Shown: piece after piece, positions 1 through 9,467 of the stretch
Position numbering within the stretch: the first letter of the stretch is position 1
Layout of the letters: each line of letters opens with the position of its first letter
Origin: Marinobacterium iners
Lineage (GTDB): Bacteria; Pseudomonadota; Gammaproteobacteria; Pseudomonadales; Balneatricaceae
NCBI RefSeq assembly: GCF_017310015.1
Contig: NZ_CP022297.1
Location: 1,426,001 to 1,490,000 of the forward strand
DNA: 64,000 bases
Direction of reading: 5' to 3'
The notes under the pieces: generated by a model
What the model saw: the letters and a program-made list of their open reading frames with translations, nothing else
The model's database searches: none
Told to the model about the DNA's origin: nothing
Program-made: the position numbers and the translations under genes

Positions 1-141
1 GTCGAAACTGAAAAACAGCGCGACTTCCTCAAGATTCACCAGTGCAACAGCATGCAAGGGTTTTTGATGGGCAAGCCTGTTCCGGCAGAGTTGGTCAGCT
101 TGCAACAGTCTGGATTTACTGACAGAGACAGGGGAAAGTGA
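1..141 (+). CDS. EAL-domain cyclic-di-GMP phosphodiesterase, C-terminal end (partial)
   Basis: An open frame enters from the left edge and ends at TGA 139-141, giving 47 residues. The fragment starts in the end of the conserved EAL motif GVE (VETEKQRDFL) and continues with C-N-S-M-Q-G-F-L-M-G-K-P, the usual C-terminal signature of EAL domains that hydrolyse cyclic-di-GMP. Nothing can be said about the rest of the protein because it lies outside the window. It lies 75 bp upstream of the first hybrid kinase and on the same strand, so it may belong to the same signalling cluster. The assignment to EAL rests on a short segment but the motif spacing is typical. Confidence 0.8.
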   Translation, partial: VETEKQRDFLKIHQCNSMQGFLMGKPVPAELVSLQQSGFTDRDRGK

Positions 142-216
142 TTCAATAGTGGTCCACAGACCTGACACAAGGCAGTCAAGTCTGGTGTTTATTGACGTAC
201 CAGCTCTGGAGTTGTG

Positions 217-3200
217 ATGCTGTTTGCCCCCCTTTCGAGCATTGCCAGCCGTGACGTTGTCACTTTGGCTGAGTCTGCCACCATCAATGCCGCTGTCAGC
301 CTTATGGCTGAGCACTCCATTCATGACGTGATCGTTATCAGTCCTGAAAAGGACCTGCATATCATAACAGCGAAGATTGTAATGACGCTGCGTTTGGCTG
401 ATTTTGATTTCAGCAGGCCGTTGTCTGAGGCACATCTGCCTCAGGTACCCTGTATGCAGTACAATGAGCGTGTCAGTGAAGGCATCACGGTGCTGCGTGA
501 CTCACCCACAGAGCATCTGTGCCTGGTCAACGAGCAGCAGGAACTGGTCGGAATTGTCAGCTATTCAGACCTTATTACACATCTTGATCCGGGAAGTCTG
601 GCAGAAACACGACGTATTAAAGATTTGCTGAATTTGTCGTCTTATTCTTCTTTACGCCCCGACGACAACCTGAAAACCGCCATGCTCACAATGCATTCAG
701 CGGGGCATTCTGCAGCCTTGATAATGCCTGCGGAACAAGGCGTAGGTATTATCACCCAGAGCGATATTACCAGTGCCCTGCAGAATAATGCCGACTGGAT
801 GCAACCTGTCACACGTTTCATGACCAGCCCCGCTTTGACCGTGCAGGAAGAGTTGACGCTGCAGGAAGCGCTGTCCATCAGCCGTAAGGAAAAACTCAAG
901 CGTCTGGTGGTCTGTAATGCTGCAGGGCAGGTCGTGGGGCTTTTGCACCAGAAAGAGCTGGTAGCCCTGGTGTATGAAAGCTGGCGCGAGATGTTGCGAC
1001 GGCAGGAAGAAAGCCTCAAAGCTGCACTGGATACCACAGAAAATGAACAGCGCTGGCGAGCTGTGCTTGAAGGCACGCAGCAGGGTGTATGGGACTGGAA
1101 CGCCCAGACAAACAAAGTGTTTTTTTCGCCGACCTGGAAATCGATGCTGGGTTACGCCGAAGATGAAATAAGCGACTCGCTCGATGAGTGGGACTCGCGT
1201 ATTCATCCGGACGACAAAGCGGCAACCTATGCGGACCTTGAGCGACATTTCTCAGGGGAAACATCCGTTTACGAAAACACGCACAGAGTGCGCTGCAAGG
1301 ATGGCAGCTACAAATGGATTCTGGATAAAGGCAAAGTTTTCAGCACTGATGCTGATGGCAGACCGTTGCGCGTGATTGGTACACATACCGATGTAACGGA
1401 TGAGTATGAACAAAAACAACAGTTGAATCGTCTTGCGGGAAATGTACCGGGTGCGCTGTATCAATATCGGCTGTTTCCGGATGGCACTAGCAGCTTCCCC
1501 TTTGCAACGGCCAACATCAGTGATGTTTACGGGGTATCCCCCGCGCAGGTGAAAGAAGATGCTCAAATTGTGCTGGAGCGTTTGCATCCGGACGATGCTG
1601 AGCTGGTTGCCACTACCATATCAGAGTCTGCAGACCGGTTGACGGTTTGGGAAGTACAGTACCGCTACAACCATCCTGAAAAAGGTGAGCGCTGGCTCGA
1701 AGGGCGTGCCACGCCGGAAAAGATGGTTGATGGCTCAGTCATCTGGAACGGCTACATATACGACATTTCCGAGCGAAAGCGGCAGGAGCTGAAGCTGGCA
1801 GAAACCACGGCACAGTTTCAACTTACCATGGAGGCAACGAATACAGGTCTGTGGAGCTGGGATCTGGTCACAAATGAAGTTAACTGGTCCCCGGAAGCCT
1901 ATTCAATGCTGGGATATGAGCCTGATGCTTTCCCGGTAACCCTCGAAAAATTCCAGTCTCTCATGCACCCTGATGATGTGCAGGGCATGATGTCTGATGT
2001 GATGAGCAGTATCGAGCAGGGTGATGGCTTCAATGTTCAGTTTCGGCTGCGTCATGCCGAAGGGCGCTGGGTCTGGATTCAGGGGCGAGGAAAGGTCACG
2101 GGCAGTGATGGTACGGGGAAACCCGTTTTCATGATGGGGACACACGCCGATATCTCCGAGATCAAGCAGGTTGAACAGGCTCTTGCTGAAGCTCGTGCAG
2201 CTGCAGATACAGCGAGTCGTGCCAAGTCGGACTTTCTGGCCAATATGAGCCATGAAATTCGTACGCCCATGAGTAGTATAATCGGCCTCAGCCAAATCAG
2301 TGTGGATGAACAGGATTTGACCACTCTGCATGACAGGCTGCGAAAAATACATCACTCCGGGCGTTTGCTGCTTGGAATTATTAATGACATTCTCGACTTT
2401 TCAAAAATTGAGGCGGGTAAGCTTTCGATCGATCCCCAGCCATTTTTCTTAACGGGTTTGGTGGATAACCTAAACAGTCTGTTTGCCGATATGGCGAGCC
2501 GCAAAAACTTGCAGTTATCAATGCGTATTGATGAAGGGGTGGGTGACGCCTTTGTCGGTGACGAGCTGCGCCTGCGACAGGTGCTGACCAATCTGATCGG
2601 CAACGCCATCAAGTTTACCGAGCATGGAAGCATCCAACTTGTCGTTTCTACGCACCAGTCGTCAGTGGACCGACAATCGCTGAAGTTCAGTGTGTTGGAC
2701 ACGGGCATCGGTATTACGCAAGAGCAGCAGCAAAAACTGTTCAATGCATTTAGTCAAGCTGATAACTCGGTAACCCGCAAACACGGTGGTTCCGGGTTGG
2801 GACTTGTGATCAGCCAGCGTCTGGTTGAAGTGATGGGCGGCAGCGGTATTGAGCTTGAAAGTCAGCCGGAGCAGGGGTCTGTTTTCAGTTTTATTCTTCC
2901 TTTGCGTGCTTGTGAAGCTTCCGAGCAGGAAATGCTGTTGCACAAGAAATCTGCAACGCTGGACAAGATTCATACCCTGCAAGGCAGGGTTCTGTTGGTT
3001 GAAGATAACCAGATCAACCAAGAGGTCGCCAGATCTTTGCTTGAAAAGCTGGGGCTTGAGGTAACGGTGGCGCAACAGGGGGATGAGGCGTTGGATCTGG
3101 TTGAGCAGTCTGACTTCAGCCTGATCCTGATGGATATTCAAATGCCGGTCATGGATGGCTACGAGGCCACCCGACAGTTGCGTGTGCGTGGCTGTGAGCT

Positions 3201-4050
3201 GCCAATCATCGCCTTGACGGCTGCAGCAATGGCGGAAGACCAGGCAAGAGCATTGGCTGCAGGTATGAACAGTCATCTCTCCAAACCCATTGATCCTCAG
3301 GCGCTGCAGCAGGTGTTGGCCCAGTGGCTGAAAGCGGAAGCGACAGAGTCCAAGGCAGTCCAAAGTGTTGCCGCCGATACACGACCTGACCCGGCCCTAA
3401 CGTCTTTTGAGTCAGTGAGGGATGCTACCCCTTGCAGTTGTTTTGATGCAGGTGCCGGTCTGACCATGCTTAGTGGCAACCGGCAGCTGTACAGGAAGGT
3501 TTTGATGGAGTTCCTGCAGCAGTTTGACTCGGATTACCAACAATTGCCCGGCAAGCTTCGCCATTTGCAAACCGAACCCTCTCCGGAGGCAATCGCCTCG
3601 CTGCAAAAGTTGGCGCACAGCCTTAAAGGCGTTGCCGGTAACCTGGCTTTGCAGGCACTGGCGGCTTTGGCAACCTCACTTGATCGAACCTTGAAACAGT
3701 CTGAGGTTCCAACCGAAACTGAGGCCAGTGCGTTGGAACAGTGCCTGCAGCAGACGACAGCGGAGATAGAACGATGGCTTGAAAAAGAAGAGTCTGCCGA
3801 GCAAGCTCAGCCAGGGCGGAGCAATACGCAGAACAAATCTGTCCAATCCGATTTGCAGGCCTTGCTGGCGGCAATACAAAACAGTCAATTTATTGATGAG
3901 TCTGAGCTGCAGGCACTGGCTGAACAATTGCCGGAAGAGGCCCATGAGCACTGGCGTACTTTGTGTCAGGCACTGGATGATTTCGAGTTTGAGCAGGCTG
4001 CAGAGATCCTGTCTCGGCTGATACTTCAGCTAACACAGAGTAGCCAATAG
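217..4050 (+). CDS. Hybrid sensor histidine kinase: CBS x4 - PAS x3 - HK - REC - HPt
   Basis: This is a 1277-residue cytosolic hybrid kinase for a multistep phosphorelay. Residues about 1-260 are four CBS repeats arranged as two pairs, a module that usually binds adenosine nucleotides. Three PAS/PAC units follow (about 285-660). The HisKA segment has NMSHEIRTP with the phospho-acceptor His near residue 680, then a HATPase with N-box NLIGNAIKFT and the DTGIGI and GGSGLGL glycine boxes. A receiver spans about 925-1040 with LILMDIQMPVMDG (Asp near 973), and a C-terminal HPt has AHSLKG (His near 1134). No transmembrane segment is seen. ATG 217 is preferred to GTG 214 because GGAG at 208-211 is better spaced from it. 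Its stop overlaps the next gene by one base, indicating an operon. The input signal is unknown. Confidence 0.9.
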   Translation: MLFAPLSSIASRDVVTLAESATINAAVSLMAEHSIHDVIVISPEKDLHIITAKIVMTLRLADFDFSRPLSEAHLPQVPCMQYNERVSEGITVLRDSPTEHLCLVNEQQELVGIVSYSDLITHLDPGSLAETRRIKDLLNLSSYSSLRPDDNLKTAMLTMHSAGHSAALIMPAEQGVGIITQSDITSALQNNADWMQPVTRFMTSPALTVQEELTLQEALSISRKEKLKRLVVCNAAGQVVGLLHQKELVALVYESWREMLRRQEESLKAALDTTENEQRWRAVLEGTQQGVWDWNAQTNKVFFSPTWKSMLGYAEDEISDSLDEWDSRIHPDDKAATYADLERHFSGETSVYENTHRVRCKDGSYKWILDKGKVFSTDADGRPLRVIGTHTDVTDEYEQKQQLNRLAGNVPGALYQYRLFPDGTSSFPFATANISDVYGVSPAQVKEDAQIVLERLHPDDAELVATTISESADRLTVWEVQYRYNHPEKGERWLEGRATPEKMVDGSVIWNGYIYDISERKRQELKLAETTAQFQLTMEATNTGLWSWDLVTNEVNWSPEAYSMLGYEPDAFPVTLEKFQSLMHPDDVQGMMSDVMSSIEQGDGFNVQFRLRHAEGRWVWIQGRGKVTGSDGTGKPVFMMGTHADISEIKQVEQALAEARAAADTASRAKSDFLANMSHEIRTPMSSIIGLSQISVDEQDLTTLHDRLRKIHHSGRLLLGIINDILDFSKIEAGKLSIDPQPFFLTGLVDNLNSLFADMASRKNLQLSMRIDEGVGDAFVGDELRLRQVLTNLIGNAIKFTEHGSIQLVVSTHQSSVDRQSLKFSVLDTGIGITQEQQQKLFNAFSQADNSVTRKHGGSGLGLVISQRLVEVMGGSGIELESQPEQGSVFSFILPLRACEASEQEMLLHKKSATLDKIHTLQGRVLLVEDNQINQEVARSLLEKLGLEVTVAQQGDEALDLVEQSDFSLILMDIQMPVMDGYEATRQLRVRGCELPIIALTAAAMAEDQARALAAGMNSHLSKPIDPQALQQVLAQWLKAEATESKAVQSVAADTRPDPALTSFESVRDATPCSCFDAGAGLTMLSGNRQLYRKVLMEFLQQFDSDYQQLPGKLRHLQTEPSPEAIASLQKLAHSLKGVAGNLALQALAALATSLDRTLKQSEVPTETEASALEQCLQQTTAEIERWLEKEESAEQAQPGRSNTQNKSVQSDLQALLAAIQNSQFIDESELQALAEQLPEEAHEHWRTLCQALDDFEFEQAAEILSRLILQLTQSSQ

Positions 4051-7000
4051 TGCCAAGGCTAGTATCCAACTCATTAAGCAAACGATTGCTGCTGACTACG
4101 CTGGCGTCTGTTCTTGTGACGACACTATTGCTTACGGCAATGGTCGAGTGGCTGGTGTTACAGCATAACCGTAGCCTCCTGCTAGAGCATCAAAAAAGCT
4201 ACACGAACCTTGTGGCACGCCGTATTGATCACGGGCTGGAAGTGCGCACGCGTACGCTGAAAGGCTTGGCCGGGTTGCTCAATGATGGTGAGCAATTACT
4301 GCCGCTTGATGCCATGCAGGCTGTTCTGGACTCACGCCTACAGCTTCATGAACATTTTAATAATGGCCTTTTGGTGCTCAGTAAAGAGGGTGTGCTCTCG
4401 GTTGACTCCCCGGTACTAAAAGGGCGTGTTGGCATTGATCTGAGAGACCGTGAACATTACCGACACGTATTGCGGACGCAACAGCCGTATATTTCCAAGC
4501 CACTCATTGGTAGAGGTGTCAACTCGCCGGTTTTTCTGATCAGCGTACCCATATTGAACCGGCGCAACCAGTTGCTTGGCATGACGCTTGGCTCAACTCG
4601 CTTGGCTGAAGATAACCTGCTGACCGATATTTCACTGCAAACCATCGGTGATGAAGGTGAGCTGTGGGTGTTGGATCTTGAAAGCGATCTTGTAGTCACC
4701 AGCTCAAAGCGAGAATACGTCATGGGACATATCTCGCAGTTGGGTTTTAATACGTTGCCCAATCGCCTGAAGCAAAAAGAGTGGCAGGGTCAGGTGACCA
4801 ATGGCGGCGGGAAATCACTGTTGTATACAGCGACTCCGTTACAGCAAACGGGCTGGGTTGTGGTACATACCTTTCCTGCGGCCATGGTATTGGAACCGGT
4901 CAAAGCATTGCTGTTGCAAGTTGTGATGGCTGTCACAGCGATGCTGGTCGTGGTGGCATTACTGGCGTATTGGCTGATCAAGCGGCAGCTGCGCGACCTG
5001 AAAAACTCAGCGACCCAAATAGCCAGCATGCTGGAAAACGTTTCCGAGGTTAAACCGTTAACGGTTGTACGAAATGATGAAGTTGGGCTGCTGGTAAGTG
5101 CTTTCAATCAGCTGCTGGAAAAACAGGAAGTACAAGCCCAGCAGTTGTTGGCTGCGAAAACTAAAGCTGATCAGGCCAACCAGGCCAAGTCCGAGTTCCT
5201 GGCTAACATGAGTCATGAAATTCGCACCCCCCTGAACGCCATTATCGGACTGAGTGAGTTGCAGCTGGGGGAGGAACAGCCTCTGCACATGCAGCAGCGT
5301 ACTCTTCAGATTCATCACTCGGGCAAGCTGTTGCTTGGAATCGTGAATGACCTGCTGGATTTCTCCAAAATTGAAGCCGGTAAAATGGAGTTTGAATCGC
5401 ACCCGTTCAGGCTGAGTGACGTGTTGCAGCAGCTTGCGTCGCTGTTTGCGCTTCCCACTAGCCAAAAGGGTCTTGAACTGGTGTTGCACCTGCAGCCGGA
5501 CTTGCCTGAGGCGTACGAAGGGGATTATTTGCGCCTGACCCAAGTTTTGACCAATCTGATGGCTAATGCCGTTAAGTTCACTGAGCAGGGCACGGTGGAA
5601 CTGCTGATAGAAGCGAAAGCGATACAGGATAAGCAGGCTGAGCTTGTTTTCAGCATCAGTGATACCGGGATCGGTATGACACCCGAGCAGCAGGAGCGGT
5701 TGTTTAAGGCTTTCAGCCAGGCGGATACCTCAATCACGCGGCGTCATGGTGGCACGGGTTTGGGATTGACCATTAGTCAGCGGCTGGTAAGGCTGATGGG
5801 CAGTTCTGGAATTCACCTTCACAGTGAAGCCGGTGTGGGCAGTTGCTTCAGCTTTGGGCTGTGTTTGCCTTTGGCTGTAACCAGTGAGCAATCCTTACAA
5901 CAGCCACTTCGCTGTAAAAACGGTGCATGTCATGCGCTCGTGGTGGATGATCAGCCCATAGCACGCCAAATTCTACGCGAAATCCTTGAGTCCTGGCAGT
6001 TTGTGGTCGACGAAGCTGAAGACGGCATTCAGGCGGTAGAAAGGGTGCAACAGCGACTCAAACATCAGCAGAGCTACGATGTTGTACTGATGGACTGGGA
6101 AATGCCGAGAATGAACGGCCTTAATGCGCTGCGCACGATCCGCACGGTGATGCAGGAAGCCGGTATGTTGCGTCAGCTGCCGGCAATGCTGATGGTATCG
6201 GCGCATGACCAATCAGACATCCAGCTCTATGGTGAAGATGATATTGAGTATCTGCCCAAGCCGGTGCATCGCTCTTCACTCTACGATGCCCTTTCGCACC
6301 TGTATCAACAGAACCAGGTACAACTGCCGTCGCTTGCCGAGCGCTTCTGTAGTCAAAAGGTGCTGGTTGTAGAGGATCACCCGATCAATCAGCAGGTTGT
6401 TCAGTCACAGCTGGAGCAGATGGGGCTGACGGTCAGCCTGGCTGGAAACGGTGCCGAAGGTGTGGAGCAGGCTCGCCGTGAACAATATGACCTGGTATTG
6501 ATGGATATCCAGATGCCGGTTATGGATGGCTATGAGGCAGCTCGTACGATTAGAACCTTCAATACAGAGGTTCCGATCATTGCCCTGACCGCGGCAGCAC
6601 TGGTTGAAGACCGTGAAAAGGCTCTTCAGGCTGGCATGAATGATCACTTGGGCAAACCGTTCTCAGCACAACAGCTGTTTGACCATCTGCGCCCATGGCT
6701 GCAAACCCGCCAGGTGTCTGTAGAACCTTCAGCTGCGGCTGCTGAAGCAGCAGAAAAACCAAGCACTGCACAGTTGACGGTTGCACAAAAACGGTCACTG
6801 CTGATTGTGGATGACATGGCGGCCAATATTCGGATTTTGGCTAACCTGTTGAAAGATGACTACACAATTCAAGTAGCCAACCGAGGACAAAAGGCTCTGG
6901 ATATTGCCCGTGGAAGTCATCCTCCGGATCTGATACTGCTGGATATCATGATGCCGGAGATGGACGGTTACCAGGTGTGCCGTGAGCTTAAAAACAATGC

Positions 7001-7679
7001 GATCACCAATCACATTCCGATCATTTTCGTGACGGCAATGGATGCAGTTGAGGATCAGAAAAAAGGCCTGAGTTTGGGGGCAGTTGATTACATCACCAAG
7101 CCTTTCGATGCTGATATCGTGAAGGTGAGAGTACGCAATCACATGAACCTGAAGGTCAAAACGGACATGCTGGAAGATATGTCGCATGTGGACGGTCTGA
7201 CACAGGTGGCTAACCGGCGCAACTTTGATCGATCACTGCAACGGGAGCTGAAACGTCTTGAGCGCAGTGGCAAGCCGCTGGGCCTTGTTATGCTGGATAT
7301 CGACTATTTCAAGCCGTTCAATGACCACTATGGTCATGGCAAAGGGGATGAGTGCTTGATTAAGGTGGCCGCGGCACTGCAGCAGGTGATTAAGCGCCCC
7401 GGTGATCTGTTGGCACGTTACGGTGGTGAAGAGTTTGCAGCCATTTTGCCTGAAACAGATGCAGAGGGCGTGGCACGGGTGGCTGAAGCAATGCGCGCTG
7501 CTGTAGAGGCAATCGATGTCGAGCATGGCTATTCACAGGTTGCTGATCATGTGACGATCAGTGTGGGCTGCTGTGCTCAAATCGTTACAGCTGAAACAAC
7601 GGCAGAGCAGCTGCTGAACAGGGCGGATACCGCACTTTATGCTGCCAAACGGCAGGGGCGCAATCGGGTTGTGATTTAA
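4050..7679 (+). CDS. Membrane hybrid kinase-diguanylate cyclase: Cache-HAMP-HK-REC x3-GGDEF
   Basis: This 1209-residue protein combines phosphorelay and cyclic-di-GMP synthesis. It has an N-terminal membrane helix (about 10-32), an extracytoplasmic Cache-like sensor, a second helix (about 284-310) and HAMP. HisKA NMSHEIRTPLNAIIGL follows (His near 388), then HATPase (about 490-610). Three receivers lie at about 626-748 (LMDWEMPRMNG), 768-885 (LMDIQMPVMDG) and 915-1036 (LLDIMMPEMDG). The C-terminal GGDEF domain (1047-1209) has an intact GGEEF active site and an RPGD inhibitory I-site five residues upstream, so it should be an active, product-inhibited cyclase. Translation starts at GTG 4050, overlapping the TAG of the previous gene by one base, so it is probably translationally coupled. 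It is a close paralogue of the third kinase downstream. Confidence 0.9.
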   Translation: MPRLVSNSLSKRLLLTTLASVLVTTLLLTAMVEWLVLQHNRSLLLEHQKSYTNLVARRIDHGLEVRTRTLKGLAGLLNDGEQLLPLDAMQAVLDSRLQLHEHFNNGLLVLSKEGVLSVDSPVLKGRVGIDLRDREHYRHVLRTQQPYISKPLIGRGVNSPVFLISVPILNRRNQLLGMTLGSTRLAEDNLLTDISLQTIGDEGELWVLDLESDLVVTSSKREYVMGHISQLGFNTLPNRLKQKEWQGQVTNGGGKSLLYTATPLQQTGWVVVHTFPAAMVLEPVKALLLQVVMAVTAMLVVVALLAYWLIKRQLRDLKNSATQIASMLENVSEVKPLTVVRNDEVGLLVSAFNQLLEKQEVQAQQLLAAKTKADQANQAKSEFLANMSHEIRTPLNAIIGLSELQLGEEQPLHMQQRTLQIHHSGKLLLGIVNDLLDFSKIEAGKMEFESHPFRLSDVLQQLASLFALPTSQKGLELVLHLQPDLPEAYEGDYLRLTQVLTNLMANAVKFTEQGTVELLIEAKAIQDKQAELVFSISDTGIGMTPEQQERLFKAFSQADTSITRRHGGTGLGLTISQRLVRLMGSSGIHLHSEAGVGSCFSFGLCLPLAVTSEQSLQQPLRCKNGACHALVVDDQPIARQILREILESWQFVVDEAEDGIQAVERVQQRLKHQQSYDVVLMDWEMPRMNGLNALRTIRTVMQEAGMLRQLPAMLMVSAHDQSDIQLYGEDDIEYLPKPVHRSSLYDALSHLYQQNQVQLPSLAERFCSQKVLVVEDHPINQQVVQSQLEQMGLTVSLAGNGAEGVEQARREQYDLVLMDIQMPVMDGYEAARTIRTFNTEVPIIALTAAALVEDREKALQAGMNDHLGKPFSAQQLFDHLRPWLQTRQVSVEPSAAAAEAAEKPSTAQLTVAQKRSLLIVDDMAANIRILANLLKDDYTIQVANRGQKALDIARGSHPPDLILLDIMMPEMDGYQVCRELKNNAITNHIPIIFVTAMDAVEDQKKGLSLGAVDYITKPFDADIVKVRVRNHMNLKVKTDMLEDMSHVDGLTQVANRRNFDRSLQRELKRLERSGKPLGLVMLDIDYFKPFNDHYGHGKGDECLIKVAAALQQVIKRPGDLLARYGGEEFAAILPETDAEGVARVAEAMRAAVEAIDVEHGYSQVADHVTISVGCCAQIVTAETTAEQLLNRADTALYAAKRQGRNRVVI

Positions 7680-7699
7680 GCCATGAGGCTGAAGCTATT

Positions 7700-7793
7700 A
7701 TGACGGTAAAAGTGGAACTGATGTGTAATAGCGTGCAGCTGTATATAACTGCGCTGATACTGGGATTGCTTTTATACCCGATTTCAAACATAA
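7700..7793 (+). pseudogene. 5' fragment (signal peptide) of third hybrid kinase, split by IS1380-type element
   Basis: ATG 7700 opens 31 codons that run up to the insertion sequence. The predicted peptide begins MTVKVELMCNSV and continues with a hydrophobic stretch LYITALILGLLLY. If the insertion (7794-9447) and one copy of ACATAA are removed, the leftover base 7793 joins 9454-9455 to make AGT. The frame then runs through SYADEVDLD directly into the large frame at 9468. The rebuilt protein has a signal peptide with a plausible cleavage after SYA (residue 34). The start lies 20 bp after the stop of the previous kinase, so three kinases originally formed one operon. The fragment alone hits TGA three bases into the element. 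Confidence 0.85.
7788..7793 (+). repeat. Left 6-bp direct repeat ACATAA flanking the IS1380-type element
   Basis: ACATAA at 7788-7793 abuts the left terminus of the element and recurs at 9448-9453 directly after the right terminus. It is the candidate target duplication. Removing one copy restores the interrupted reading frame. IS1380 elements usually give 4-5 bp duplications, so one or two of the six bases may match by chance. Confidence 0.7.
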
Positions 7794-9447
7794 CCTGAAT
7801 CAGTGACTTCACCCGCTGTTGCAGCACCCAGCACTGAAGACGACCTCGCTCTTTAACACAGCTCGATCTTATCTAACGTGTACCGGGTTAATCTACGCCA
7901 CTGCAGCATCGATCATGCTTCTCACCGCAGTATTTCGTCTCGATTCTGTCTGCAGGCCAAGGCATACCCTGCCATGCATGGCGCTCGGGCGTGTGGCTAT
8001 TTTGAATGGCTGTAAATCCGACAGTCCGGATCAGGCCAGCCCGTAGACGCGACTGAATGCCCCGAAACCGGGACAATGTCGTCCGAAGCGCAGGTGGAGA
8101 CGACGACCGCTGCTGACTAAGCGACAGGCCATATACATCAGTTCCTGAATCACGGTTTTCAGCCGCCGACGCTTGGCCGGATGACGCACCGGTGCATCCG
8201 GCCCCAATAGCGCGTTCTGTCCCATCCAACGCAGTATGTTGTAGCCCAGTACGGCAAAGGCTATGACCAGGTCGTTGGTATCGAACTTCCCTGACGGCAA
8301 ACGTTCGAGATCCAGATCAGTCTTGAACTCACTGTGGAACTGTTCGCTGGTGGCGTGATCCTGGTAGAGCGCAATGACCTTGGCGTTATCTGCTGCGTCC
8401 GATGTGAGTGAAGTCGTCCAGCCCTCCAGGCTGACCTCCGGCTCCAAAAACAGCTGTCCTGAACTGTCACTCTGGCGCACCGTCACCTTGACGATCAGGC
8501 GGTCGTCCGTGCCATCCAGCGGTTCGCTTACCAGCGTTTCCATTTTGCCCGGTCGGGTATGGCACCAAAGTGCGCCGGCCGCATGAGCCTTGTCGACCCA
8601 GGCCAGTCCATCTTGTGAGCGGGGGTTCCACTTAATCAGGTAGTCTGCCCCGTGCGCACGGAAGTACCCCCGGTTCTCGGCGGCATCATGGGCGCTGTCA
8701 AGACGTACCAGTAGCGGTGCATCGGTCAGCTCTCGGACTCGAGGCAGCACCCGGTCGAGGGTGTGAATAAACTCTTTATTGGCATGTTGGTTACCCGGTC
8801 GCAGCTCACAGCCCAGACACCAGCCCTCCGTGCCCAGGTAGGCCGCGATGGGGGCATAACCGTCATGCCCCTTGTAGGTATAGGCCACGCCCTCTTTTTT
8901 ACTGTTGCTGTTGTCCATGGGAAACACGTCCATATCCAGTGGCACGTGCCCGGTGGTGAGTGTGCCGATAGGCACCGAAGCGTTACACAGAAACTCGACG
9001 CTGGCCTCATCCAATAACGGGATCAGTGCGCGGGCATCTTCATCAAAGCGCTGACGCAGCCGGGCCGATGAAGGTGATTGCTTGATGCCCATGGCCGCTT
9101 TGAAGAAGGGATCATGGCGTGCGTGCTCGACCGCTTCGAAGTCGCTCTTGCCAAGGCAAATCAACCCCAGGTAGGTACGGATGAGGTCGATGTTGGCGAT
9201 GCCATGGCGCTTGACGATGGAGCGCGAGGTCTTAGCCAGAGAGGTCATCCTGTTCACGCTGTGCCCAACCAGCGCCAGACCACCGTGGGGTGTGATAATC
9301 TCGGTTTTTGACTGTTCAAGCTTGAAGGTACGCATAGTCAGATATCACTGCCTGGGTGAATCGAGAATGGCGTCCATATTACCGCCGCAGGCCGCGTGGT
9401 TACAGTGTTGTAGAGGTGTGAGTGGGGTTGTAAGTCACGGAATCAGG
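7794..9447 (-). mobile_element. IS1380-family insertion sequence, complete (1654 bp)
   Basis: The element is bounded by imperfect inverted repeats. The left end reads CCTGAATCAGTGACTT inward and the right end reads CCTGATTCCGTGACTT inward, 14 of 16 matching. It carries one transposase gene on the minus strand, and about 240 bp lie between the left end and the transposase stop. ACATAA directly repeated on both sides marks the insertion. Size, single-gene layout and terminal CCT agree with the IS1380 family. Ends, transposase and flanking repeat all look intact, so it may be a recent and still mobile copy. Confidence 0.88.
8031..9335 (-). CDS. IS1380-family DDE transposase
   Basis: This 434-residue transposase catalyses cut and paste of the surrounding element. 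Candidate catalytic acidic residues lie in PLDMDVFPMDNSNSKKEG (first Asp), LLVRLDSAHDAAENRGYF (second Asp) and EQFHSEFKTDLDLERLPSG (Glu). The last motif, followed by F-D-T-N-D, is characteristic of IS1380 transposases. The frame is uninterrupted and of normal family length (about 430-450). It is transcribed away from the kinase fragment on its right, so its own promoter would not drive that gene. Numerous frames on the opposite strand inside this gene are regarded as shadows. Confidence 0.93.
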   Translation of the reverse strand: MRTFKLEQSKTEIITPHGGLALVGHSVNRMTSLAKTSRSIVKRHGIANIDLIRTYLGLICLGKSDFEAVEHARHDPFFKAAMGIKQSPSSARLRQRFDEDARALIPLLDEASVEFLCNASVPIGTLTTGHVPLDMDVFPMDNSNSKKEGVAYTYKGHDGYAPIAAYLGTEGWCLGCELRPGNQHANKEFIHTLDRVLPRVRELTDAPLLVRLDSAHDAAENRGYFRAHGADYLIKWNPRSQDGLAWVDKAHAAGALWCHTRPGKMETLVSEPLDGTDDRLIVKVTVRQSDSSGQLFLEPEVSLEGWTTSLTSDAADNAKVIALYQDHATSEQFHSEFKTDLDLERLPSGKFDTNDLVIAFAVLGYNILRWMGQNALLGPDAPVRHPAKRRRLKTVIQELMYMACRLVSSGRRLHLRFGRHCPGFGAFSRVYGLA

Positions 9448-9453
9448 ACATAA
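9448..9453 (+). repeat. Right 6-bp direct repeat ACATAA flanking the IS1380-type element
   Basis: This is the second copy of ACATAA, starting at the base after the right terminal inverted repeat. It pairs with 7788-7793. Confidence 0.7.
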
Positions 9454-9467
9454 GTTATGCGGATGAA

